From: Caryophanales bacterium UBA1231
Lineage (GTDB): Bacteria; Bacillota_I; Bacilli_A; ML615J-28; CAG-313
Assembly: GCA_002309035.1 (NCBI GenBank)
Contig: DBWT01000050.1
Location: 1 to 8,919, forward strand
Reading direction: 5' to 3'
DNA length: 8,919 nt
Made by a program: the position numbers and the translations under genes. Position 1 is the stretch's first letter, and each line of letters opens with the position of its first letter. Under the pieces are notes generated by a model. That model saw only the letters and a list, made by a program, of their open reading frames with translations, had not been told where the DNA came from and did no database searches. Below, piece after piece: positions 1-7,500 of this stretch.

Positions 1-3000
1 CTATTAAATAAAATATAATCAAATATTGCGGTATCCGTAGGATCAGTATATTGCCAGTAGAAATATGAATAACATTCATCAGTAAGAGATGGATCAGCTG
101 GTGAATAAGCTGTAATTTTTGCTCTGAAGCAATAATTAAATAAACCTTTAGCAAGTTCTAAATTATCCATCTTAACATAAAGTTCAGTATCACCATTTAA
201 ATATTCTCTTTCAACTACAGTAATACCATACTCATCAAATAATTCATCTTTTGTAATTGGTTTATAAATAACTTCACCATTTTCATAAACCATTCTTTCA
301 TATTGATATAAGAATTCAACTACTTTTTCATGATCCACAAATGGAGTTTCAACAAAACGAGATGATTCTTTATAATCATATAAAAATTCAAGTTCATAAA
401 CATAAGTTGAATTGTCAACAAAATATGGTTGTATAGCTTCTTTATCTACATTAACTAATACAGGATATGAATAAACAAATTTAGATGAATCAGCTTTATT
501 ATATACTTTACAATAGTAATAATATCCATCTATATTCTTATCACCTGTAAGTGTAAGCGTACTATCATGTTCATCTTCTAATATCCAGTTGTCTAAATAA
601 TTCAAACCAAATAAATATGGATTTAAATCTTTAACTGTAATCCAATTTTCATTTTCATTTAATTCTTGTAAATAGAAATCTTTAAATAAATGGTTAGCAT
701 TTAGTGCTGTTTTAGAAAAATCAATTGTAAGTGTAGCCCATTCAGGATCAAAGAATAACATTTGAGTATCAAAATATTTGTATTCAAATTGTTCATCAAA
801 TTCATATGTTCCTTTTATTTCTTTATAAACTACATCAATTAAATCAGCTTGTTTATAATTATCACCAACTGTTAATTTAACAGTTATTTCACGTCCTGGA
901 ATATCGCCTGCTTCATCGAAAACAATACGATAAGTTTTACCTTTTTCAAGGAATGATTCTAAATTATATACTAATTTATTATTTACGCCATTTGTTTGTA
1001 GAATTGCACGTTCACTATTTAAATTTGGAATCATAGTACCAATTGAAATGTTCTCTGAATTAATACCATCAATTCCTACCATGTGTTCATAGCTTGGATA
1101 ATAATACCATTTATACCCAACTAAATTAGAAGGAACTCTTTCACCAATAGTTATTTCAATAGTACCATCTTCATTTTCAATTAAGTTAAGTGCATTTAGA
1201 GGTGATTGTGATTCAATATCAGGAGTTTCTGCTTCAACAGTGAATCTTACTTTTTCAGAATACGATAATAATACTTTACCATCATCATATTTTGAATATG
1301 TCCAAACCCATAGTTCATATTCATGTGTACCTGCTTTATCAAATCCAACTGGCGGTGCAAAACTAATACTACCAATATGTAATCCTGAATCATCATAATC
1401 ATCTAACAATAATAATTGTTTAGCAGATGCTGCTGATTGATCATTCATATCTTTCCATTGAACATAAACATAATCAGCATATGCACTTCTAATTGTTGCC
1501 TTAACATTTACGCCATGATCATTTTTACCCATTTGAAGAATATATCCAGGATCAGGTTCTTTATTAAAACATGCTGCTGGACCTTTTAATTCAATAATTG
1601 GTTTTGTTATTTCTTCTGTTACATGGATAGTCGCATAATTTGATTTAACTTTAGTTTTTAAATAATTGTTTTCAATAACAAATTGGACTTTTAATCCATC
1701 ATATTCTTTAGGGAAACTTGATCTAACAATTAGTACTAATTGATTATCTTTCCAAGTAAATCCCAATGATTTATAAGGTTCAAGACCACTTTCAGGCTTT
1801 GATAATGCTTTATTCCACAATATAATATCTTCACTATCTGGTAATTGTAAATACAATGTTGCAGTATAACCTTTAGCCATTGTAGTATCTTCTAAACCTT
1901 CTTTTAAGTTAAATAATGATATTGGATATCCAGTCATTGCAGGACTATCAACCGATACATAAATATCATCAGGTAAATCTTCGTCAATATATGGAGCATA
2001 GAAAGGATTAATATATCTAATACTATCAGCACATACCATATCAAGAACATCTCTTACTTGGTAAACACCATTGTATTCAGTCATTTCTTTAGCTTGGTAC
2101 ATGTTATTACCATTTTGATATGCTTCTTCATCCATATTAGCAGTTTGTGCTAAGTAGTTATTACCATTTTTAACATATACTATTTGTCTATTATTTGGGA
2201 ATTGTGTGTATTCTGGTACACCTTCAATTTTCGCATTATTGTAATATCCATAACCAAATAATCCAGCGGTATCAGCTGATGCGATTTGACCACCATAATA
2301 ACGCCATGGAAGATTTTCAGCTTCTGCTTTTCTAGTATAAATAACACGTCCTTCAAAACTCTTTACAATACCAGAAATCATTCTGAATTTTACAGTTTCA
2401 CTATCTTGGTCAATTAATACAACACCTCTAAAACCATGACTACACCAGTCAAATGCTGTACCGATTGCTAGAGTAATAAATGATACTATACCTGCTAAAA
2501 CTACAGATTTACTATCAGTAAAAGTATCAGATCCATACATTTGACCTCTAAACATATTACAAATACCACTATTTGTTAAAAGCAATACATTACCATCATA
2601 TTCGTTATTAATACCAGTTATATCTTCATGCATACCTAGGATAATATCATCCATGATATTTAATGTACCATAAGATGCTACATAAAATAATGTGAATATT
2701 TCTGATGAGCCATCAAACTCAGATTGAATTATATTATCTCCAGTAATATCATCAACTGAACCGAAAATTTCTAATTTAGCACCTGATATTGAATGGAAGT
2801 ACCCATCTTGTGAATCATTTGAATTATCGTTATAAATAAATGTTACAGTATGATTATTTAAGAATAATCTCTTATTACCTCTAACTGTTACAATAAAAGC
2901 ACTTCTATCTAAATCAGATTCATAAATTTCATAAGAAATATCATTAGTAAGTAAAATATTTAAATAGCCTTCACCTTGATCTTCTTTTTTTAAATTTAAT

Positions 3001-3929
3001 AAATATTCATAATCAGAAAAAGTAGATACTTTCTTGAATTTACCAATAAATAAACGTCTTGCAGTCCATTCATCAGTATTTTCAAGTTTGTAAATCATTT
3101 TCATGCTATCTTCATCATAATAATAATCACTAGATACATAGTTATATCCTTTGTCTTTAGCAAGATTATCAGTATTGAATTCTGAAAAGCCTGAAATAGC
3201 ACTATATTCATAGCCTTCTTCTTCATCAAAATTCAAATAGTTATCTGGATCACTAGACTCATAAAAATCTTTTTCACTAGATACGTTTAAGAATAAATTA
3301 GTTTTACCAATAATATCTAGTTCTTGTTCATTACCTTTAATACCACCTACACCAGTTAAAGATATAGTTAATAAATGGTTATTTATTTTTTCACCAATTT
3401 CAACGTCTTCGTCGTTCGCAAATTCTATTGCTGGTAGAGTTTCACCATCATAACAATTATGATTGTGAATATGTAAAACATTCTCAACAGTTGATTGCGT
3501 ACCAAAAACCTTAACTGAAGCATCATCATACGCTTTAATTGCAGTACCATAATTGACAATTTCATTATCACCAGATACGCCAATAATTGCATCAACATAA
3601 ATGTTTATTAATGCTTTACGATTACCTTCTTCATCAAATTCAAGAGGATCTTCAATTTGGAAAATAGAAACATTAATTATTTCTAATGTATGTGTTTCAT
3701 AATCCCATCTTATTTCTCCTTTTGATGTTAATGGATCGACACCTAACATATTTTCCATTTTAAAAGAGGTTGATCTTGTCAAATTATCAATTTCAATAAT
3801 TTTAAAGTCTCTTTCTTCAATAAATTTAGTTGCTCTGACTTGATTTTTTTCGCCAAAAACATCACTAAATATTAGAAGCATTCCTACAACTAATAAAAAA
3901 GATAATAAAAACTTAACTACTTTTTTCAT
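1..3929 (-). CDS. Giant exported beta-rich surface protein (partial, C-terminus beyond left edge)
   Basis: I read every codon from the ATG at 3929-3927 to the window edge and found 1309 codons with no stop or frameshift, so the gene is intact and continues past position 1. Residues 1-26 look like a Sec signal peptide: MKKVVK, a hydrophobic core at about 7-21, and possible cleavage after the V-F-G at 24-26. Residues about 70-160 and 325-560 show parallel beta-helix-like rungs, for example RLFLNNHTVTF at 354-364, GAKLEIFG soon after residue 377 and YGTLNIMDD from 420. From about 655 come Ig-like beta-sandwich modules whose last strands lie near residues 770, 898, 1021 and 1161, with a fifth unfinished. 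The fourth has GYYYYCKVYN with Cys1140, typical of bacterial Ig-like domains. Role is inferred: adhesion or glycan/host contact at the cell surface. No catalytic motif was recognised, and any cell-wall anchor would lie outside the window. Family identity is unknown to me. Confidence 0.9.
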   Translation of the reverse strand, partial: MKKVVKFLLSFLLVVGMLLIFSDVFGEKNQVRATKFIEERDFKIIEIDNLTRSTSFKMENMLGVDPLTSKGEIRWDYETHTLEIINVSIFQIEDPLEFDEEGNRKALINIYVDAIIGVSGDNEIVNYGTAIKAYDDASVKVFGTQSTVENVLHIHNHNCYDGETLPAIEFANDEDVEIGEKINNHLLTISLTGVGGIKGNEQELDIIGKTNLFLNVSSEKDFYESSDPDNYLNFDEEEGYEYSAISGFSEFNTDNLAKDKGYNYVSSDYYYDEDSMKMIYKLENTDEWTARRLFIGKFKKVSTFSDYEYLLNLKKEDQGEGYLNILLTNDISYEIYESDLDRSAFIVTVRGNKRLFLNNHTVTFIYNDNSNDSQDGYFHSISGAKLEIFGSVDDITGDNIIQSEFDGSSEIFTLFYVASYGTLNIMDDIILGMHEDITGINNEYDGNVLLLTNSGICNMFRGQMYGSDTFTDSKSVVLAGIVSFITLAIGTAFDWCSHGFRGVVLIDQDSETVKFRMISGIVKSFEGRVIYTRKAEAENLPWRYYGGQIASADTAGLFGYGYYNNAKIEGVPEYTQFPNNRQIVYVKNGNNYLAQTANMDEEAYQNGNNMYQAKEMTEYNGVYQVRDVLDMVCADSIRYINPFYAPYIDEDLPDDIYVSVDSPAMTGYPISLFNLKEGLEDTTMAKGYTATLYLQLPDSEDIILWNKALSKPESGLEPYKSLGFTWKDNQLVLIVRSSFPKEYDGLKVQFVIENNYLKTKVKSNYATIHVTEEITKPIIELKGPAACFNKEPDPGYILQMGKNDHGVNVKATIRSAYADYVYVQWKDMNDQSAASAKQLLLLDDYDDSGLHIGSISFAPPVGFDKAGTHEYELWVWTYSKYDDGKVLLSYSEKVRFTVEAETPDIESQSPLNALNLIENEDGTIEITIGERVPSNLVGYKWYYYPSYEHMVGIDGINSENISIGTMIPNLNSERAILQTNGVNNKLVYNLESFLEKGKTYRIVFDEAGDIPGREITVKLTVGDNYKQADLIDVVYKEIKGTYEFDEQFEYKYFDTQMLFFDPEWATLTIDFSKTALNANHLFKDFYLQELNENENWITVKDLNPYLFGLNYLDNWILEDEHDSTLTLTGDKNIDGYYYYCKVYNKADSSKFVYSYPVLVNVDKEAIQPYFVDNSTYVYELEFLYDYKESSRFVETPFVDHEKVVEFLYQYERMVYENGEVIYKPITKDELFDEYGITVVEREYLNGDTELYVKMDNLELAKGLFNYCFRAKITAYSPADPSLTDECYSYFYWQYTDPTDTAIFDYILFN
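2103..2170 (-). repeat. Short in-frame direct repeat inside the surface-protein gene
   Basis: The 14-base plus-strand string gttattaccatttt occurs at 2103-2116 and again at 2157-2170, exactly 54 bases (18 codons) apart. In the protein this gives NGNNYLAQT at residues 588-596 and NGNNMYQAK at 606-614, followed by a weaker NGVYQV at 620-625. It may be a degenerate 14-18-residue peptide repeat between the beta-helix and the Ig-like part. The units are short and diverged, so chance similarity is possible. Confidence 0.4.
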
Positions 3930-3934
3930 ATAAT

Positions 3935-3940
3935 CTCCTT
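3935..3940 (-). promoter_or_regulatory. Ribosome binding site of the surface-protein gene
   Basis: Read on the minus strand, AAGGAG stands five bases before the ATG at 3929. This spacing and the signal-peptide-like N-terminus that follows fix the start codon. Confidence 0.85.
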
Positions 3941-3980
3941 ACGTAAAATTTTTAATGCCAAATTAGTGCATTTTAATCCT

Positions 3981-4014
3981 ATTATATTTTATTACATTCA
4001 ATGTCTTTAATCAA
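3981..4014 (-). promoter_or_regulatory. Candidate sigma-70-type promoter of the surface-protein gene
   Basis: On the minus strand a -35-like TTGATT (4014-4009) is followed after 17 bases by a -10-like TAAAAT (3991-3986). A consensus TATAAT overlaps it by one base (3986-3981) and could be the -10 of an alternative start, though its spacing from TTGATT is 22. Transcription would begin near 3975-3980, giving a leader of about 45-50 bases. The site lies between the terminator of the preceding unit and the ribosome binding site. The region is so AT-rich that -10-like hexamers are easy to find, so only moderate confidence is justified. Confidence 0.5.
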
Positions 4015-4022
4015 GAAAGATT

Positions 4023-4049
4023 TGGGTATTACTAATACCCATATGGGTA
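4023..4049. promoter_or_regulatory. Two overlapping perfect palindromes, candidate operator
   Basis: Positions 4023-4041 form a perfect inverted repeat with nine-base arms around one central base (GGGTATTA-C-TAATACCC plus one flanking pair). Positions 4036-4049 form a second perfect palindrome, TACCCATATGGGTA. They share the central TACCC, so three GGGTA half-sites alternate in orientation. The dyad centres lie at 4032 and 4042.5, about 10.5 bp apart, which is one helical turn. The element ends 9 bp upstream of the candidate -35 and 22 bp past the preceding terminator. It resembles a site for a dimeric regulator bound twice on one DNA face. The regulator and the direction of control are unknown. 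Confidence 0.6.
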
Positions 4050-4071
4050 AAGATAAAAATATGATTTTATT

Positions 4072-4106
4072 AAAAAAATTCTGAAGAAAAAATCTCCAGA
4101 ATTTTT
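4072..4106 (-). terminator. Intrinsic terminator of the rpoB-rpoC-Nudix unit
   Basis: On the minus strand AAAAATTCTG (4106-4097) pairs perfectly with CAGAATTTTT (4083-4074). GAGA (4096-4093) can pair with TCTT (4087-4084), with one G-U pair, around a loop of five T, giving about 14 bp in all. A run of seven T (4078-4072) closes the structure. It begins five bases after the Nudix stop codon. The stem is A-flanked on one side and T-flanked on the other, so it could act in both directions, but no plus-strand gene needs it. Confidence 0.85.
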
Positions 4107-4111
4107 ATTAT

Positions 4112-4531
4112 TTAGTCGACATTTTTTGTTTTAATATAGCGTTCTTTTTTTTCATAGATTTTTTGAAGAACTTTAATTTCATCACTATAAGTAATTAAAT
4201 TAAAGGCTTCATCAATTGTAAACCAACCAATATCGCTGATTTCCTCAGCTTGTGGTATTAATTTACCATTTTGATAAAAAGCTAGAAAATAAGTGACTTT
4301 TTTGATTGTTCCTTCTACAGGTTGGTAACTAATTGTACAATAAACTTTTCTTTGAATGAAAACTTTAACATTGGTTTCCTCAAAGATTTCTCTTTGAGCA
4401 GTCATTATTTTCGTTTCACCCTTTTCCATATGACCTTTAGGAAAAGACCAGTGGAGCGCTTTTTTGTTTTTAATTAACAACACTTTGTTGCCATTAAATA
4501 CAACGCCACCACAAGAACGTTCATGTCGCAT
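4112..4531 (-). CDS. Nudix hydrolase, Ap4A-hydrolase/MutT-like
   Basis: This 139-residue cytoplasmic protein is a single Nudix domain, the usual size for the family. The Nudix box runs from G33 to V55: G33, E39, then R47-E48 and the metal-binding E51-E52 are all in place, but the usual glycine near its end is Asn54. HWSFPKGHMEKGE at 27-39 and the EEISDIGW segment at 96-103 resemble asymmetric bis(5'-nucleosyl)-tetraphosphatases, which cut Ap4A into AMP and ATP. A MutT-like role against damaged nucleotides, or RNA 5'-pyrophosphate removal, is also possible; substrate cannot be told from sequence. It begins 38 bases after the rpoC stop with no terminator between, and is followed at once by a terminator. 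It is therefore probably the last gene of the rpoB-rpoC transcript. Confidence 0.92.
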   Translation of the reverse strand: MRHERSCGGVVFNGNKVLLIKNKKALHWSFPKGHMEKGETKIMTAQREIFEETNVKVFIQRKVYCTISYQPVEGTIKKVTYFLAFYQNGKLIPQAEEISDIGWFTIDEAFNLITYSDEIKVLQKIYEKKERYIKTKNVD

Positions 4532-4539
4532 ATTAGTTA

Positions 4540-4546
4540 CACCTCC
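4540..4546 (-). promoter_or_regulatory. Ribosome binding site of the Nudix gene
   Basis: GGAGGTG on the minus strand stands eight bases before the ATG at 4531. The strong match to the 16S rRNA tail supports independent re-initiation after rpoC and fixes this start. Confidence 0.88.
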
Positions 4547-4569
4547 CTTAAATAAATTTTAGTTATTTA

Positions 4570-7500
4570 TTATAGTTTTGGAACATCATATTCAACTTGG
4601 AATGGTTCTTCTGGTTCGATTTCAACAGAATCTACTAAACCAGTACCAGCTGGAATTAAACCACCAATAATGATGTTTTCCTTCAAGCCTTCTAGTCTAT
4701 CGATTTTACCACGGATTGCGGCTTCTGTTAAAACACGAGTAGTTTCTTGGAATGATGCGGCTGAAAGGAATGAATCAGCTTTTAATGATGCTCTTGTAAT
4801 ACCTAATAATACAGGTTTAACAACTGGTAAACGTTTATGTGTCTTTAGACAGTCTTTAATTACATCATATAATTCTTGACGTGAAATATAAGTACCAGGG
4901 ATTAAATCAGTATCACCTTCATGCAAAACAAGGGCTTTTTGAAGCATTTGTTTAGTAATAATTTCGATATGTTTATCAGAAATTCCTACACCTTGTGCAC
5001 GATATACTTTCAATATTTCTTCAGCAATGTAATTTTCAACTTTCTTAACATTGGCAACACGTAATAATTCTTTTGGATGAATCATACCATTAACGATTAA
5101 TTCACCTGCACGAACTTTATCGCCAACTTTAACGCATGGTTGTTTGCCACTATCTGTTAGATATTTCTTTTCATCATATTTGCTCTTTAATGTGATTTCG
5201 AAACGGTTTTCGTCTTCGATCTTATCGATACTTACAACTTCACCATCGAATTCAGCGATTATACCTTTACCTTTTGGCTCACGTGCTTCAAATAATTCTT
5301 GAACACGAGGAAGACCTCTTGTGATATCTTCACCACCAGCAACACCACCAGAGTGGAATGTTCTCATTGTTAACTGAGTACCTGGTTCACCAATTGATTG
5401 AGCAGCAATAATACCAACAACTTCACCTTTTTCAACGACATCAGTTGTTGAAAGGTCAGAACCATAACATTTAACACAAACACCATTACGACAATTACAA
5501 GTAAGAAGTGATCTAACTTCAACTTCTGTAATACCGCAGGCATCAATACGATCAGCAATTTCTTCAGTTATTAATTGATTACGTTCACAAATAACTTCTT
5601 TAGCTTTAGTTTGTGGATTAGTCCAAACGATACTCTTTGATGCAAAACGACCAATAATACGTGTACTTAACTTGATGACGTTGTTATCATCACCAGCAGG
5701 TAATTCACGCATAATCATACCACGGTCTGTACCACAATCATCTTCAACAACAGTAACATCGTGAGAAACGTCAACCAAACGACGAGTTAGATAACCTGAT
5801 TCAGCAGTCTTTAAGGCTGTGTCAGTTGAACCTTTTCGCGCTCCGTGCGTCGAAATAAAGAATTCTGACATACTCAAACCTTTAGAGAAGCATGATTTAA
5901 CAGGAATTTCCATTGATTCACCATTTGGTTTAGCCATCAATCCACGCATACCGGCAAGTTGTGTAAAGTTCGATGAAGAACCACGGGCACCAGAATCGGC
6001 CATCAAGAAAATGTCGTTTTCTGTCGCATACTTCTTCATAACGTCTTTAATACAAGCTTCGATATCTTTTGTTGCTTTTGACCAAATTGCTATAACATTA
6101 TTTCTTCTTTCCGCAACAGTCAATAGACCACGACGGTAAAGTTTAATGTAACGGTCGACTTTTTGTTCAGCTTCACGAATGATATCATCTTTAGCTTCGA
6201 TATCGATAACGTCAAATGCTGAAACGGTAATACCAGCCATTGTTGAGTAATGGAAACCAATATCTTTCATCTTATCTAGTGTATTCGAAGTTTCAGCAAG
6301 TTTATCTTGTCTAAATACTTCAGAAATAATAGCTGATAAGAAACCTTTTTTAACTGGTTCATTAATAGGAAGTTCATATGCTTTTAATCTAGTATCAATA
6401 GCATGTTTACAGAAGAACTTTTCATCAATACCATATTTCAAGTTCTTAACTTGAGCTTCGTTAACATATGAAAATCTTGTAGGTAAAATTGTATTAAATA
6501 TTAATTTACCATAAGTTGTAATAATATAAGAATCTGTTAATTCTTTTTGTTTTTCAACTAATTCTTGATATTTTTCAGGATTAGTAATTTGAAGACCTTC
6601 TTCAATATGAAGGAAGTTTTTCTTTAGGGTTCTTGCAGGTAAAGCAATACGTGTATGGAAGTCAATTTCTTTTCTTTCATAAGCATGTTCTACTTCATCT
6701 GGATTAGCATAAACTTTACCATCATTTAAAATGACAAATTGTAACATTTTTTGATCTTTTAAATCATTAGAGAGTTTAGCTTCTAATTCTTCAATAGAAC
6801 CATAAAGCTTCTTCTCATCACCATTAACAACTAAGATAGGAGCATCATTAACATTATCATAAGCTTTTAATTCTTCAATATTATTAAATTTGACATTGTG
6901 ATTCTTTTCAATTGTTAAATAATAGTTACCAAGAATCATATCTTGTGATGGTGTAACGATTGGCTTACCATCTTTAGGAGCTAAGATGTTTTTAGAAGCA
7001 AGCATAAGCATTCTAGCTTCAGCTTGTGCTTCTTTTGAAAGTGGAAGGTGGACTGGCATTTGGTCACCATCGAAGTCAGCATTGAACGCTGTACAAACTA
7101 GAGGGTGAAGACGAATAGCTTTACCTTCAACTAGTTTAGGTTCAAAAGCTTGAATTGATAGACGGTGAAGAGTTGGAGCACGGTTTAATAAAACTGGGTG
7201 TTCAACTACTAATTTTTCCAAAGCTTCCATTGCTTCTGGGGCACGACGTTCGATTAATTCTTTTGCACGTTTGATGCTAGCTTTATCTGACATCTTATTA
7301 TCAGCATCAACATCTTTGAATTTTTTACGTAGATAATTGATAATAAAAGGTTTGAAAAGAATTAAAGCCATTTCACGAGGAATACCACATTGGTACATCT
7401 TTAGATCTGGACCAACAACGATAACTGAACGACCAGAGAAATCAACACGTTTACCTAAAAGGTTTTGACGGAAACGACCTTGTTTACCACGTAATAAATC

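Noticed and set aside
1..3929. Possibility that the long left region is a decayed gene or non-coding
   Set aside because: All codons were followed and no stop or frameshift appears, with a good start site and signal peptide.
3954..3972. Small hairpin AATGC...GCATT in the leader of the surface-protein gene, as a possible riboswitch or regulatory RNA
   Set aside because: Only five paired bases with a nine-base loop; too weak and no known RNA motif is visible.
4023..4041. Reading the first palindrome as a second intrinsic terminator
   Set aside because: No proper T-run follows it on either strand, and a clear terminator stands just before it on the minus strand.
4670..4879. Plus-strand frame of 69 codons
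   Set aside because: It lies wholly inside rpoC on the opposite strand, has no ribosome binding site of note and no recognisable protein features.
5370..5558. Minus-strand frame of 62 codons rich in Leu and Val
   Set aside because: It is an out-of-frame reading of rpoC over the trigger-loop and zinc region; the hydrophobic look comes from the frame shift.
5819..6139. Plus-strand frame of 106 codons
   Set aside because: It is antisense to a highly conserved part of rpoC (around [10 protein letters not shown]), which fully explains the sequence.
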